Shown: positions 9,371 through 19,112 of the stretch, in pieces
Numbering within the stretch: position 1 is the stretch's first letter
Layout of the letters: the number at the start of each line of letters is the position of its first letter
Origin: Hydrogenovibrio kuenenii DSM 12350
GTDB taxonomy: Bacteria > Pseudomonadota > Gammaproteobacteria > Thiomicrospirales > Thiomicrospiraceae
NCBI RefSeq assembly: GCF_000526715.1
Contig: NZ_JAGP01000001.1
Location: 2,170,001 to 2,234,000, forward strand
DNA length: 64,000 nucleotides
Direction: 5' to 3'
The notes under the pieces: model-generated
Told to the model about the DNA's origin: nothing
The model's database searches: none
The model's input: only the letters and a program-made list of their open reading frames with translations
Translations under genes and position numbers: made by a program

Positions 9371-9946
9371 ATGAATGCATTTATCTCATCTTTAAATCTT
9401 TGGCTTTCAAAGTTCGTACACTATCAAGACAGAGCACAACAGACTCTGGGGCACATTATCGCCTGGGGACTTCTGTCCTTAGTGGTTATCGCCGCATCTG
9501 TCGTCATCCTTCGGTACGGCTTTAATTCCGGTTCAATCGCTCTACAAGAAGTGGTTATCTACAATCACGCCATCGTTTTCATGCTCGGTATGGCTTACAC
9601 CCTACAACAGAATAAGCATGTGCGAGTAGATGTGTTTTACACCAATTTTTCACCAAAGCGCAAAGCTTGGATTGACCTTCTAGGCGGATTATTTTTAGCA
9701 CTCCCAACGCTAGCATTTATTCTCTGGTCGAGCTGGAACTACGTCCTATTAAGCTGGAAAATTAAAGAAGCTTCTGCCGAAGCCGGTGGATTGGACTATG
9801 TTTACCTGCTTAAGACTGTGATTTGGGTAATGGCGATTTTATTGATTTTCCAAGTACTGTCTATGATCGCTAGATCTTATTTAACCCTAGTCAACGGCGA
9901 TACTAACGACGAATCGGTTCAAGACCATGTAGAGGGCAAAGTCTAA
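9371..9946 (+). CDS. dctQ: TRAP transporter small permease (DctQ family)
   Basis: 191 residues with four membrane segments (about 30-50, 65-85, 100-120 and 140-160) and the DctQ-type stretch EVVIYNHAIVFMLGMAYTLQ followed by NKHVRVDVFY. DctQ partners the large permease DctM in sodium-driven uptake of organic acids. It lies 2 bases before dctM. No binding-protein gene is adjacent; a TRAP binding protein of the TakP/FcbT1 type is encoded 10 kb away at 21843-22946 and may be the partner. The ribosome site is weak. Confidence 0.92.
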   Translation: MNAFISSLNLWLSKFVHYQDRAQQTLGHIIAWGLLSLVVIAASVVILRYGFNSGSIALQEVVIYNHAIVFMLGMAYTLQQNKHVRVDVFYTNFSPKRKAWIDLLGGLFLALPTLAFILWSSWNYVLLSWKIKEASAEAGGLDYVYLLKTVIWVMAILLIFQVLSMIARSYLTLVNGDTNDESVQDHVEGKV

Positions 9947-9948
9947 AC

Positions 9949-11322
9949 ATGGAATACTTAGCTTTACTTCTATTTGCATTCGTTTTTATTTTTCTGCTGG
10001 TCGGTTTTCCAGTTGCCCTAACTCTTTCTGGCGTTTCATTACTGTTTGCACTGGTTGCCAATGCATTTGGCGCGTTTGACATTGCCTTTTTAGAGAGTGT
10101 TCCCAACCGAATTTTCAGCATTATGAATAACCAAACACTCTTGGCCGTGCCGCTATTTGTGTTCATGGGGATTATGCTAGAGCAATCAAAAATCGCCGAG
10201 CAACTGTTACAAACCATGGATGAAGTGATGCGTGGCTTTAAAGGCGGGCTGGGCATCTCGGTTATTTTGGTAGGGGCTCTTTTGGCCGCCAGCACCGGGA
10301 TTGTCGGCGCAACAGTTGTAACCATGGGATTATTGGCGCTACCGACCATGATTAAACAAGGTTACTGCCCCAAACTTGCAGCAGGCACCATTTGTGCATC
10401 CGGCACACTTGGGCAGATTATTCCGCCATCTATTGTTCTGATTCTATTAGGCGATGTACTTTCTTCAGCCTATCAGCAAGCGCAACTCAATCAAGGCATC
10501 TTTTCACCAGAACCTCTATCGGTTGGTGACTTATTTGTCGGAGCACTATTCCCTGGCATGTTGCTGGTTGTACTTTATATGTTCTATGTATTTTTTACTG
10601 CCCTTCTTAAGCCAGAAAAGGTACCAGCACTTGATCAACAAACTAAGCAACCTGGGCTTGGTAAACGCGTGCTTAACAGCCTACTACCTCCTTTAGCACT
10701 CATTATTTTGGTACTAGGGTCTATTCTCGCCGGCTTTGCCACCCCAACTGAAGCGGCTTCATTGGGTGCACTGGGTGCCGTCTTATTGGCTGCAGCAAAA
10801 AAACGACTCTCTATCTCTATTTTGCAAGAAGTCATGCGCGGCAGCTTACAAGTGACCAGCATGATTTTCTTAATTTTCGTCGGCGCCGCTTTCTTTTCAC
10901 TTACCTTCCGTGGTCTGGGTGGTGATGAGTTAATCGATGGTTTCCTTAGAGACTTACCAGGCGGAAAATTCACTGCCATCTTTATTGTCATGCTATTGAT
11001 GTTTGTACTAGGCTTCTTCTTAGACTTTATCGAAATTACCTACGTTATCGTCCCTGTTGTTGCACCTGTACTATTTATGATGGGGGTTGACCCAATTTGG
11101 TTAGGCATTATGATCGCCATCAACCTGCAAACTGCATTTTTAACCCCCCCCTTCGGCTTTGCACTCTTTTACTTAAAGGGCGTCGCCCCTACATCAGTCA
11201 AGACATTGGACATTTATAAGGGTGTTATTCCTTTCATCATCATTCAACTTTCGGTACTGATTTTGCTAGCACTATGGCCAGAATTAGCTACGTGGTTACC
11301 AACGGTAATTTACGGCAAATAA
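9949..11322 (+). CDS. dctM: TRAP transporter large permease (DctM family)
   Basis: 457 residues, about a dozen membrane segments, with DctM features: FVFMGIMLEQSKIAEQLL near residue 70, ATVVTMGLLALPTMIKQGY near 120, GTICASGTLGQIIPPSIVLI near 145, and the C-terminal LQTAFLTPPFGFALFYLKG. This is the transporting subunit of a TRAP system in the inner membrane. It runs straight into a PAS-GGDEF-EAL gene 9 bases later, an unusual operon neighbour that may link solute uptake to cyclic-di-GMP signalling. Substrate class (2-oxo acid or aromatic acid) is only suggested by similarity of the remote binding protein. Confidence 0.95.
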   Translation: MEYLALLLFAFVFIFLLVGFPVALTLSGVSLLFALVANAFGAFDIAFLESVPNRIFSIMNNQTLLAVPLFVFMGIMLEQSKIAEQLLQTMDEVMRGFKGGLGISVILVGALLAASTGIVGATVVTMGLLALPTMIKQGYCPKLAAGTICASGTLGQIIPPSIVLILLGDVLSSAYQQAQLNQGIFSPEPLSVGDLFVGALFPGMLLVVLYMFYVFFTALLKPEKVPALDQQTKQPGLGKRVLNSLLPPLALIILVLGSILAGFATPTEAASLGALGAVLLAAAKKRLSISILQEVMRGSLQVTSMIFLIFVGAAFFSLTFRGLGGDELIDGFLRDLPGGKFTAIFIVMLLMFVLGFFLDFIEITYVIVPVVAPVLFMMGVDPIWLGIMIAINLQTAFLTPPFGFALFYLKGVAPTSVKTLDIYKGVIPFIIIQLSVLILLALWPELATWLPTVIYGK

Positions 11323-11331
11323 AAGATAGGC

Positions 11332-13464
11332 ATGCAAGATACCGAACAAAACAACTCCAATAACAGAAACGATCTGTCTCACTTGATTGAAGAGCGTCAT
11401 TTAAAAGATGACATCATCGAATCGATTCATGACGGATTGGTGGTGTTTAATCCTGATTTCTCAATTCAAGTCATTAACTCTCAAGCAAGAACTCTACTTG
11501 ATTTCTTTAATGACTCCGATCATTTCTTTGAAGACCTGAATCTCTTTAAAAACAAAAAAGCGACCCTGAACTTCAAACTTAAAGATTGGCTACAACAGAT
11601 CAGTCGACGCATTGCAAAACATCCCAAAGAATTTTTCGTCTGGCAAAGAGTGGATTTTGAACACCCACTGAAACCTCTGTTACTTTCTGCCAAACCGATT
11701 GTAGATGACAACCAACACATCACCTCTATTCTGCTGATGATTTATGACCGCAGACTGCAAGCGGAAGCCGATGAGAAAAAACGTATTCTCAGCGCGGCAC
11801 TCAATAGTTTTGATGGTCAATTCATCACCAATGACAAAGGGTATATCACACAGCCAAATATGGCTTTCTCGGCCTATACAGGGTTAATGCAAGAAGAACT
11901 GTCAACCATGAGCATTCTTGCATGGATGCAAAAACAACTCATTTCAAAAACCTCAGAAGAACAAATTTTGCGTGCACTATTGGAAGATGGTCGTTGGAGT
12001 GGTGAAGTTGAAGTACACCCTAATGAAGACACCACTTTTTATGCCGTATTGAGCTTATCGATGATTACAGACTCTCATCGTAATATCGAGTGTTATGTTG
12101 GTACACTCCAAGACATTACCGACATAAAACAAGCGCAAGCAGAAGTTGAATACCTCGCCTTCTACGATGAACTTACGGGACTGGCAAATAGACGCCTACT
12201 TCTTGAGCACCTTGAACACAACCTATTACACCACATGCGTCAACGCACCTTTAGTGCCTTAATGTTCTTGGACTTAGACCGTTTCAAAAACACCAACGAC
12301 ACTTTTGGGCATACCGCTGGTGATGAGCTACTAAAAACCACAGCTCACCGTTTAAAAGAACACCTTCGCGCCGAAGACACGATTTCTCGCCTTGGCGGTG
12401 ATGAATTCGTTATCTTGACACATATGGACGCGCCATCGCTAGAAGTTGCTACGCAACATGCCTTGACGCTTAGCAATAAGATTATGGATGCTCTTTGCGA
12501 AGACTATCACATCATGGACCAAACCCTGAAAAACTCGGTAAGCATTGGTGTCTGCTGCTTCCCGCTTTATCAACATGAAACACCAGAAGAGTTAATCGGT
12601 TTTGCAGACATGGCCATGTATGAATCTAAAAAACTTGGTCGTAACCGCGTGCATTTTTATGACCAAACGCTATCAGAAAGCATTCAAAACCGTCATGCAC
12701 TTGAGCGTTCTTTGAACAGTGCCGTTATTGAAGAAGAATTTGAGATGTTCTTCCAGCCTCAATTTAATTTGAATGAAGAATTGGTTTCTGCTGAAGCGCT
12801 AGTGCGCTGGAAACACCCGACACTTGGACTTGTCCCTCCTTCAGAATTCATCCCGATTGCGGAAGATGGCAGACAAATTCTTAAAATTGGTCAATTTGTC
12901 ATTCGTGAATCCTTTTTGAAAGCAAAAGACTGGAATGAACGTTTTGGCTTGATGAATCTATCTATCAATATCAGTCCAATTCAATTTCACGAAACCAGCT
13001 TCGTGGCAAGCCTCAGAAAAATGCAGGAAGAAACCGGGGTTTCTCCTGAGTTAATCACTTTGGAAATTACCGAAGGCATTCTGATTTCCGAAATGGAGTT
13101 AGCATTACGTAAAATGGCCGCTTTAGTAGAAATGGGCTATAAGTTCTCAATTGACGACTTTGGTACAGGCTATTCGTCGCTTAGCTACTTCCAGAAATTA
13201 CCGATTCAAGAGATCAAAATCGATCAAAGCTTCGTTTTCCGCATTCCTGACAGTGAAGAAGACATCGCCATTATCGACACCATTCTTAACTTGGCCAAAA
13301 GTAAACAGCTACAGATTGTCGCCGAAGGTGTTGAAACTCCGGAACAAGTTGAGTTTTTCAAAAACACTCATGAATCACATCACAGCAAACTATTAATTCA
13401 GGGCTTCCACTTCAGCAAACCTCTAGAATCAGACGCTTTTGAAGAACGTTTTTTCAAAGCTTAA
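11332..13464 (+). CDS. PAS-GGDEF-EAL protein with both catalytic motifs intact
   Basis: 710 residues. Two PAS domains (about 25-145 and 150-265) precede GGDEF (about 275-440, SRLGGDEFVI intact, substrate region DRFKNTNDTFGHTAGDELL) and EAL (about 455-700, SAEALVRWKHP, then LEITEGIL, DDFGTGYSSLSYF and KIDQSF). No membrane segments: a cytoplasmic sensor. Starting 9 bases after dctM, it is probably co-transcribed with the TRAP permease genes. It is followed by a diverged tandem paralogue (13584-15719). The net direction, synthesis or breakdown of cyclic-di-GMP, cannot be told. Confidence 0.95.
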   Translation: MQDTEQNNSNNRNDLSHLIEERHLKDDIIESIHDGLVVFNPDFSIQVINSQARTLLDFFNDSDHFFEDLNLFKNKKATLNFKLKDWLQQISRRIAKHPKEFFVWQRVDFEHPLKPLLLSAKPIVDDNQHITSILLMIYDRRLQAEADEKKRILSAALNSFDGQFITNDKGYITQPNMAFSAYTGLMQEELSTMSILAWMQKQLISKTSEEQILRALLEDGRWSGEVEVHPNEDTTFYAVLSLSMITDSHRNIECYVGTLQDITDIKQAQAEVEYLAFYDELTGLANRRLLLEHLEHNLLHHMRQRTFSALMFLDLDRFKNTNDTFGHTAGDELLKTTAHRLKEHLRAEDTISRLGGDEFVILTHMDAPSLEVATQHALTLSNKIMDALCEDYHIMDQTLKNSVSIGVCCFPLYQHETPEELIGFADMAMYESKKLGRNRVHFYDQTLSESIQNRHALERSLNSAVIEEEFEMFFQPQFNLNEELVSAEALVRWKHPTLGLVPPSEFIPIAEDGRQILKIGQFVIRESFLKAKDWNERFGLMNLSINISPIQFHETSFVASLRKMQEETGVSPELITLEITEGILISEMELALRKMAALVEMGYKFSIDDFGTGYSSLSYFQKLPIQEIKIDQSFVFRIPDSEEDIAIIDTILNLAKSKQLQIVAEGVETPEQVEFFKNTHESHHSKLLIQGFHFSKPLESDAFEERFFKA

Positions 13465-13583
13465 CGTCAGCACTGGGCCGCGACAAACATTCCTTCTTAA
13501 ACAATACCGAATATTCATTTCATCCTACCCACAAATACGCTAAGATTAAGCTTATTTAATTGCCATAATTTTTACCAAACTGA

Positions 13584-15719
13584 ATGACAACTCAATCGAT
13601 TGAAAACCGTCTGCAACAAACCCTCTCATTTGAAGATGCGTTAAAAATTCTTAACCACTCAGAAAAGGGCGTGATTCTGTTTTCTGACACCTTTGAAGTT
13701 GTCATGTTCAATCAAACACTAGAGCGCTATGGTTGCTTTTACCAACCAACAGATTCAGAAGCACTTTCCCTCGATTCGATTCGACTTTATGAAGAAAAAC
13801 GCACTGGTGTTCGTTTTCCACTATTTGATTGGTTAACCTCTTGCGCCTCTGTCGAAGGTGAAACCCATGTTTCCCCTCAACTCTGGTTAAAGTCTCTCGC
13901 CGACCATGCTCTGCCGGTTGTATTACAACTCAGTCGAATTGAGTTCAACAACCGACTTTATTGGCTACTCTCATTGAACGATAAATCCTGGGAGCGAAAA
14001 GCTGAAGCACAGCAAAGGCTAATGAATGCTACACATACTGGCCAATTCATTACCAGCAGTAACGGTTTTATCATGCATCCTAATGAAGCCTTTTTACAGT
14101 TAACAGGGCTAGACCAAAACACACTATCTAATCTAACGTATATTGACTGGCTGAAAAAGCAGGTTTCACTACAAGTACCATTTGACAAGGTCATTGCAAC
14201 TCTACTGAATAAACATCACTGGTCGGGTGAAGTTGAAATTTTCACCGAGACGAACGAACAATTTAAAGCGCAGTTCAGCATTTCCATGCTGGTCGATCCT
14301 AAGAACAATATCGAGCATTTTATCGGTTTATTGCAAGACCTAACCGAACAAGAAGAAGCGCAAGCGACCATTGAAAAACTCTCTTACTATGATCGCTTAA
14401 CGGGACTGGCCAACAAATCGTTATTACACGATTTAATTCAATCATCTCTTACGCAATCTGAAGTCAACCAAAGCCATCATGCATTGCTTTATATCGGCCT
14501 AGACGGTGTCAAAATCATTAACGATACCTTTGGTCATAGAGCGGGCGATGATTTGTTAATTCAAGTCGCTGAAAAGGTTAGCCAACAACTTTCACGAGTG
14601 GCTACCGAAAACGCAACACTTGCTAGACTGGACGGAAGTAACTTTGCCATCCTCTATAATGCAAGCACGCAAGATAAAGATGCCGTTAAAGAAGAGGTTG
14701 CCAAACTTTCCGAGGAATTGATTGAAACCATTCATGGGCGTTATCAATTGCCACAAGGATCGGTACACACTTCGGCCAGCATCGGAAGCTGCGTTTTTCC
14801 ACTTACGCCAGAGTTAGACTATGCCGCAGATCAAATTCTCAGCTTTGCAGACATGGCCATGTTTGAAGCTAAAAAACATGGCGGAAATCAATCCTTCCTG
14901 TTTGAAACATCATTGGTTGAAAAAGCACAAAAACGCCTTGAGTTGATTGAAGCGCTTAATCACTCCGAACTGGATGAAGAGTTCCAAATTTACTTTCAAC
15001 CACAAGTTGATTCTGACGGAAAAGCCGTATCTGCTGAAACGTTGATTCGATGGTTCCATCCCGAGCTAGGACTTGTATCCCCTTCCAAATTCATCCCTAT
15101 CGCCGAAGAAGGCAGACAAATCATCAAAATCGGTCTTTGGGTGTTACATAAAGCCTTTTTACAAATTAAAGCTTGGAATAGAATTCGCCCCGACTTTCGC
15201 GTTGCAATTAACATCAGTCCAGTTCAGTTCCACGAACAAAGCTTTATCGAAATCATTATCGGCTTAGTGAAATTTACCCACGTCAATCCACAAAACATCA
15301 CTTTGGAGCTGACTGAGGGGGTACTGATCAAAAATGCCAAGCTGGCTATGCAAAAAATACAGCACTTGGTCTCACTTGGGTTTGAAATCTCGATTGATGA
15401 CTTCGGCACAGGCTATTCTTCGCTCAGTTATTTACAAAAATTACCGATTCACGAGTTAAAAATTGACCAATCCTTCATTCATCATTTGCGCGAAAATCCA
15501 GATGACGAAGCCATAGTAAACTCTATTATTCAGCTCGCCCAAAGCAAGAATCTAAAGCTGGTGGCAGAAGGTATTGAAACTCAACAACAAGTTGAAACAC
15601 TGACCGCTAAACAACCAGAAATCAAACTACAAGGGTATCACTTCAGCAAGCCGATTCCGGCTATTGAGTTTGAAAAACGCTACATCCAGCAAACAGATAA
15701 TCATATCCATTCTGCATAA
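13584..15719 (+). CDS. PAS-GGDEF-EAL paralogue with ruined GGDEF motif
   Basis: 711 residues, same order and nearly the same length as the preceding gene, so a tandem duplication. The GGDEF signature is replaced by LDGSNF (ARLDGSNFAILYN), which removes the metal- and substrate-binding acidic pair; diguanylate cyclase activity is unlikely. The EAL signature reads ETL (SAETLIRWFHP), keeping the catalytic Glu, and the rest of the phosphodiesterase motif (LELTEGVL, DDFGTGYSSLSYL, KIDQSF) is intact. Likely a phosphodiesterase or receptor in which the dead GGDEF may bind GTP. The gap of 119 bases suggests it can have its own promoter. A copy of the dispersed motif overlaps its stop codon. Confidence 0.94.
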   Translation: MTTQSIENRLQQTLSFEDALKILNHSEKGVILFSDTFEVVMFNQTLERYGCFYQPTDSEALSLDSIRLYEEKRTGVRFPLFDWLTSCASVEGETHVSPQLWLKSLADHALPVVLQLSRIEFNNRLYWLLSLNDKSWERKAEAQQRLMNATHTGQFITSSNGFIMHPNEAFLQLTGLDQNTLSNLTYIDWLKKQVSLQVPFDKVIATLLNKHHWSGEVEIFTETNEQFKAQFSISMLVDPKNNIEHFIGLLQDLTEQEEAQATIEKLSYYDRLTGLANKSLLHDLIQSSLTQSEVNQSHHALLYIGLDGVKIINDTFGHRAGDDLLIQVAEKVSQQLSRVATENATLARLDGSNFAILYNASTQDKDAVKEEVAKLSEELIETIHGRYQLPQGSVHTSASIGSCVFPLTPELDYAADQILSFADMAMFEAKKHGGNQSFLFETSLVEKAQKRLELIEALNHSELDEEFQIYFQPQVDSDGKAVSAETLIRWFHPELGLVSPSKFIPIAEEGRQIIKIGLWVLHKAFLQIKAWNRIRPDFRVAINISPVQFHEQSFIEIIIGLVKFTHVNPQNITLELTEGVLIKNAKLAMQKIQHLVSLGFEISIDDFGTGYSSLSYLQKLPIHELKIDQSFIHHLRENPDDEAIVNSIIQLAQSKNLKLVAEGIETQQQVETLTAKQPEIKLQGYHFSKPIPAIEFEKRYIQQTDNHIHSA

Positions 15720-15738
15720 AAATCTGCCAGTCTGGGGT
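15719..15738 (+). repeat. Dispersed 20-bp motif, copy 3
   Basis: One mismatch (GTCTGGGG for GGCTGGGG). Its first base is the last base of the TAA stop of the upstream EAL gene. Confidence 0.8.
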
Positions 15739-16047
15739 ACCTCTCATAAACATTCTTAATAAATTTCAAATATTTCTGATCATTTCGAGTACAATACGCC
15801 AAGTTGTTTATTTGCAAATAAAAATAATTTGTGGCGATTTAAAAACTTTGCCCTTAAATAATCAACTCCAAGTCCAGAATATAATTGGTGATCCCCGTCA
15901 AGATTAACTTGCTCAGACAGACTTCCTGTCATGTACGTAATCGCAAACAGTTAAGCCTTCGAACCTTTATGGAATGTATATATTCAGGACATCCGACATG
16001 CAGTGAATTACGCTGCTGATATCTGAAAACATCCATTAAGGAACATC
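15739..16047 (+). promoter_or_regulatory. Long leader region of the DEAD-box helicase gene
   Basis: About 310 bases with no gene. It holds the palindrome TATTTGCAAATA (15809-15820) next to an AT-rich tract, and a ribosome site (AAGGAAC) at the end. E. coli deaD/csdA also has a long cold-regulated 5' leader, so this may carry the promoter and a cold-responsive untranslated region. I could not settle a -35/-10 pair. Confidence 0.4.
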
Positions 16048-17787
16048 ATGAATACTGATATTAAATTTGCAGACCTCGGCTTACCAGCTAATATTTTAAA
16101 AACACTAACCGAAATCGGTTACGAAACCCCTTCTCCTATCCAGGCGCAAGCCATTCCAACCCTTTTGAAGGGCGGCGATATTTTGGGTATGGCTCAGACA
16201 GGTACAGGTAAAACGGCAGCGTTTGCTTTACCAATTTTGGCAAAAATTGATCTCAAGCAAAAAGACCCACAAGTGTTGGTTTTAGCGCCAACACGCGAAC
16301 TCGCTATCCAGGTAGCAGAAGCTTTCCAAACTTTTTCTCGCAACATCAAAGGACTACATGTCTTACCTATCTATGGTGGGTCTGAATATGGCGGGCAAAT
16401 CCGTGCACTAAAACGTGGAGTCCATGTTGTAGTAGGAACACCTGGTCGTGTTATGGACCATATCAAAAAAGGTACGCTAAAGCTTGATAAGCTTACACAA
16501 ATGGTACTGGACGAAGCCGATGAAATGTTGCGTATGGGCTTCATCGACGATGTAGAGTGGATTTTAAAGCACACACCTGACAACCGTCAGATTGCATTAT
16601 TCTCAGCAACCATGCCAAAAGAAGTGCATCGCATTGCGTCCACTTATTTGAATAATCCGACTGAAGTTATCATCAAGCAAAAAACATCTACCGCAACCAC
16701 GATCCAACAAAAATACTGGTTAGTCAGCGGCTTGCATAAGCTTGATGCACTAACCCGTATTCTGGAAGCAGAAGATTTTGACGGTATTATTATCTTCGTG
16801 CGTACTAAAAATGCGACAGTAGAGTTAGCAGAAAAACTTGAAGCCCGTGGTTACGCTGCAGCAGCACTAAACGGTGATATTGCACAAAACCAACGTGAAC
16901 GTATTGTTGACCAATTGAAAAAAGGTAAATTGGACATTCTTGTTGCCACAGATGTGGTTGCCCGTGGTTTGGATGTCGAACGTATCAGTCATGTTATTAA
17001 CTACGACATTCCTTATGACAATGAATCTTACGTGCACCGTATCGGTCGTACAGGTCGTGCTGGTCGAAGTGGTACTGCTATTTTGTTTGTTGCGCCACGC
17101 GAACGTCGTTTACTACGCTCAATTGAAGCAACAACTAATAAAAAAATTGACCAGATGGAATTACCATCTACGCAAGACATTAACCAAAACCGTGTCGTTA
17201 AGTTTAAAGATAAAATCGTTAATGCTGTACAGGACGGTGACTTAAAACTTTATCAAGAGATGATAGAGAGTATCGAGTCAGAAAATAATATTCCTGCGAT
17301 AGAACTTGCCGCTGCGCTGGCTAAAATCATGCAAGGCGATGTTCCTTTCTTCTTGGACGATAAACCAATTAAGCAAGGTCGTTTTGATGAGCGCTCGGAT
17401 AGAGATTCTAGACCTTCCCGTGATCGTGGTGGGGATACTCGTCGTCCAAAACGTGGTGATAGAGGTGGAGAGCCTAATGAAGGTATGAACCGCTACCGCA
17501 TTGAAGTGGGTCGTAACCACGGTGTAAAACCAGGCAACATTATCGGCTGTATTGCGAATGAAGCTGGATTAGACGGTGAGTTTATTCAAAAACTAACTAT
17601 TGAGGACAACTATAGCTTAGTTGATCTGCCAGATCAGATGCCTAAAGAAGTCTTTAATGATCTAAAAGGTGCATGGATTTGCGGAAGACAACTTGGGTTA
17701 ACAAAAGTGAATGGTGCTGGTTCACCTAAACGTCGCTTAAAACCAAAAGCAAAACCTGCTACTAAGAAACCTCGTCCTAAAAGCTAA
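16048..17787 (+). CDS. deaD: DEAD-box RNA helicase DeaD/CsdA
   Basis: 579 residues. Q motif region at 7-35, Walker A AQTGTGKTAA near 50, PTRELA near 82, DEAD box in VLDEADEMLRMG near 155, SAT near 188, and the C-terminal helicase motifs ARGLD and HRIGRTGRAGRSG near 310-340. A basic RG-rich linker (about 445-485) leads to a DbpA/CsdA RNA-binding domain (RYRIEVGRNHGVKPGNIIGC), then a Lys/Arg-rich tail. It unwinds RNA in ribosome assembly and mRNA decay, notably in the cold. It stands alone, with a long leader. Confidence 0.96.
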   Translation: MNTDIKFADLGLPANILKTLTEIGYETPSPIQAQAIPTLLKGGDILGMAQTGTGKTAAFALPILAKIDLKQKDPQVLVLAPTRELAIQVAEAFQTFSRNIKGLHVLPIYGGSEYGGQIRALKRGVHVVVGTPGRVMDHIKKGTLKLDKLTQMVLDEADEMLRMGFIDDVEWILKHTPDNRQIALFSATMPKEVHRIASTYLNNPTEVIIKQKTSTATTIQQKYWLVSGLHKLDALTRILEAEDFDGIIIFVRTKNATVELAEKLEARGYAAAALNGDIAQNQRERIVDQLKKGKLDILVATDVVARGLDVERISHVINYDIPYDNESYVHRIGRTGRAGRSGTAILFVAPRERRLLRSIEATTNKKIDQMELPSTQDINQNRVVKFKDKIVNAVQDGDLKLYQEMIESIESENNIPAIELAAALAKIMQGDVPFFLDDKPIKQGRFDERSDRDSRPSRDRGGDTRRPKRGDRGGEPNEGMNRYRIEVGRNHGVKPGNIIGCIANEAGLDGEFIQKLTIEDNYSLVDLPDQMPKEVFNDLKGAWICGRQLGLTKVNGAGSPKRRLKPKAKPATKKPRPKS

Positions 17788-17809
17788 GCTTTAGCGAATA
17801 TCCAAGCCT

Positions 17810-17835
17810 CTAACTGGTTGTGACCAACCAGTTAG
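17810..17835. terminator. Perfect hairpin between convergent genes
   Basis: CTAACTGGTTG (17810-17820) and CAACCAGTTAG (17825-17835) form an 11-bp stem with a TGAC loop, between the helicase gene and the convergent receptor gene. No T-run follows on either strand, so it may mark a Rho-dependent end or protect 3' ends. Confidence 0.55.
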
Positions 17836-17864
17836 AGTACAACTTAACCCATCTTAAAAACTTT

Positions 17865-19016
17865 TTATTCAGATAAACACAACGCACTACTGTCTTTTTC
17901 AGCAGATAACGCAATGGTTTCCAGTGCCTGTTGTACTTCCTCACTTGCAACTTCCATTCGTTTAAGCGCTTCCACACCATGCGTGAAATCACCCAACTCA
18001 TACAACTCTAAAGCACGACTACCTGCTTGATGTACTTCTATATGTGCCGCTTCTAGTTGGACATAGCCATCTAGCTTAGAATAACACTGTACGCCTTGAC
18101 CTTCGTAATACCATTGACCCAAACGACAAGATTTATAATCACTAAGGTCTGACTGCCCCATACTGGATAGCCCCATATAAACCTTATAGATATCCATCTT
18201 ATAAACCATATGGTCAACTTTTGCCGCACTAATAAAACTACGCAATGCGCCAGCAGAAATAACACCTTCCATCGTTTTATTTGCACCAATCAATTCAGAA
18301 ATACTATTACCCGCACTTTCACTTTGAGTTTGTAAGTTACTTGCTTTATCAGACAGGCTGATCATCTGACTTTGTGCGTCTTTTACTTCCGACTGAATAA
18401 CTGACACCAGCTTGGAAATATCAGATGTCGCTTGTGCAGTTTTAGAAGAAAGTACACGCACTTCATCTGCTACCACAGCAAAACCTCGTCCTGCATCTCC
18501 AGCTCTGGCTGCCTCAATTGCAGCGTTTAATGCCAACAAGTTTGTTTGCTCAGAAATATCTTCAATCAAGGAAACAATACCGCCAATTTCTTCTGCACGC
18601 TCTTCAAGCGTTGATACAGAATCTGAGGTAGCAATTGCCGCAGAGCTTAAACCACTTACGCCACCGGTAATTTGCTGTAATCCTATTTGCGCTTCTTTAG
18701 AAACCGATAAAGAACTAATAACCTCTTCACGTCCATGAGAAAGGTTGGATCCCAACACATTCATACTCGTCTGAAATTTACGGACCCCCTCCGCATAGAA
18801 CTCAATAGATTCAAACAATGATTTCGTCACATCTTTGGCATAAATCCCATCATCGCTATGATTATCCATTGCTGCCGAATTGGCTTGAAGCAATTCGGTC
18901 TGTAAAGACTCTATTTGTTGTTCACAAGCTGCTTTTTCTATAGCTGCCGCTTCCAGTTTTTTTTGGGCTTCTGCCAGTTCTTTTTTTATTTTTGAATTAC
19001 TGAATAACGAAACCAT
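17865..19016 (-). CDS. Cytoplasmic chemotaxis receptor with C-terminal zinc-binding CZB domain
   Basis: 383 residues, no membrane segments. An N-terminal coiled coil (about 5-50) is followed by a short receptor signalling domain with [20 protein letters not shown] and [16 protein letters not shown] near 140-180. The C-terminus (about 265-370) has CZB-domain ligands: His in [13 protein letters not shown], Cys in SCRLGQWYY, and two His in [10 protein letters not shown]. The architecture matches TlpD-like soluble receptors; CZB domains bind zinc and respond to oxidants or chlorine species. Monocistronic and convergent with deaD. Confidence 0.9.
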   Translation of the reverse strand: MVSLFSNSKIKKELAEAQKKLEAAAIEKAACEQQIESLQTELLQANSAAMDNHSDDGIYAKDVTKSLFESIEFYAEGVRKFQTSMNVLGSNLSHGREEVISSLSVSKEAQIGLQQITGGVSGLSSAAIATSDSVSTLEERAEEIGGIVSLIEDISEQTNLLALNAAIEAARAGDAGRGFAVVADEVRVLSSKTAQATSDISKLVSVIQSEVKDAQSQMISLSDKASNLQTQSESAGNSISELIGANKTMEGVISAGALRSFISAAKVDHMVYKMDIYKVYMGLSSMGQSDLSDYKSCRLGQWYYEGQGVQCYSKLDGYVQLEAAHIEVHQAGSRALELYELGDFTHGVEALKRMEVASEEVQQALETIALSAEKDSSALCLSE

Positions 19017-19112
19017 TAAAACCTCACTAAAAATACCATTATTATTTTTCCGTTAAGCATAAGCACGTAATATACCAGCTACGATTTAATGGCATTTCCA
19101 GAATGGCAGTCC

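Noticed and set aside
15800..15840. A defined sigma-70 promoter before deaD
   Set aside because: Candidates such as TTGTTT with TAATTT have poor spacing (15), so I listed the leader without a promoter call.
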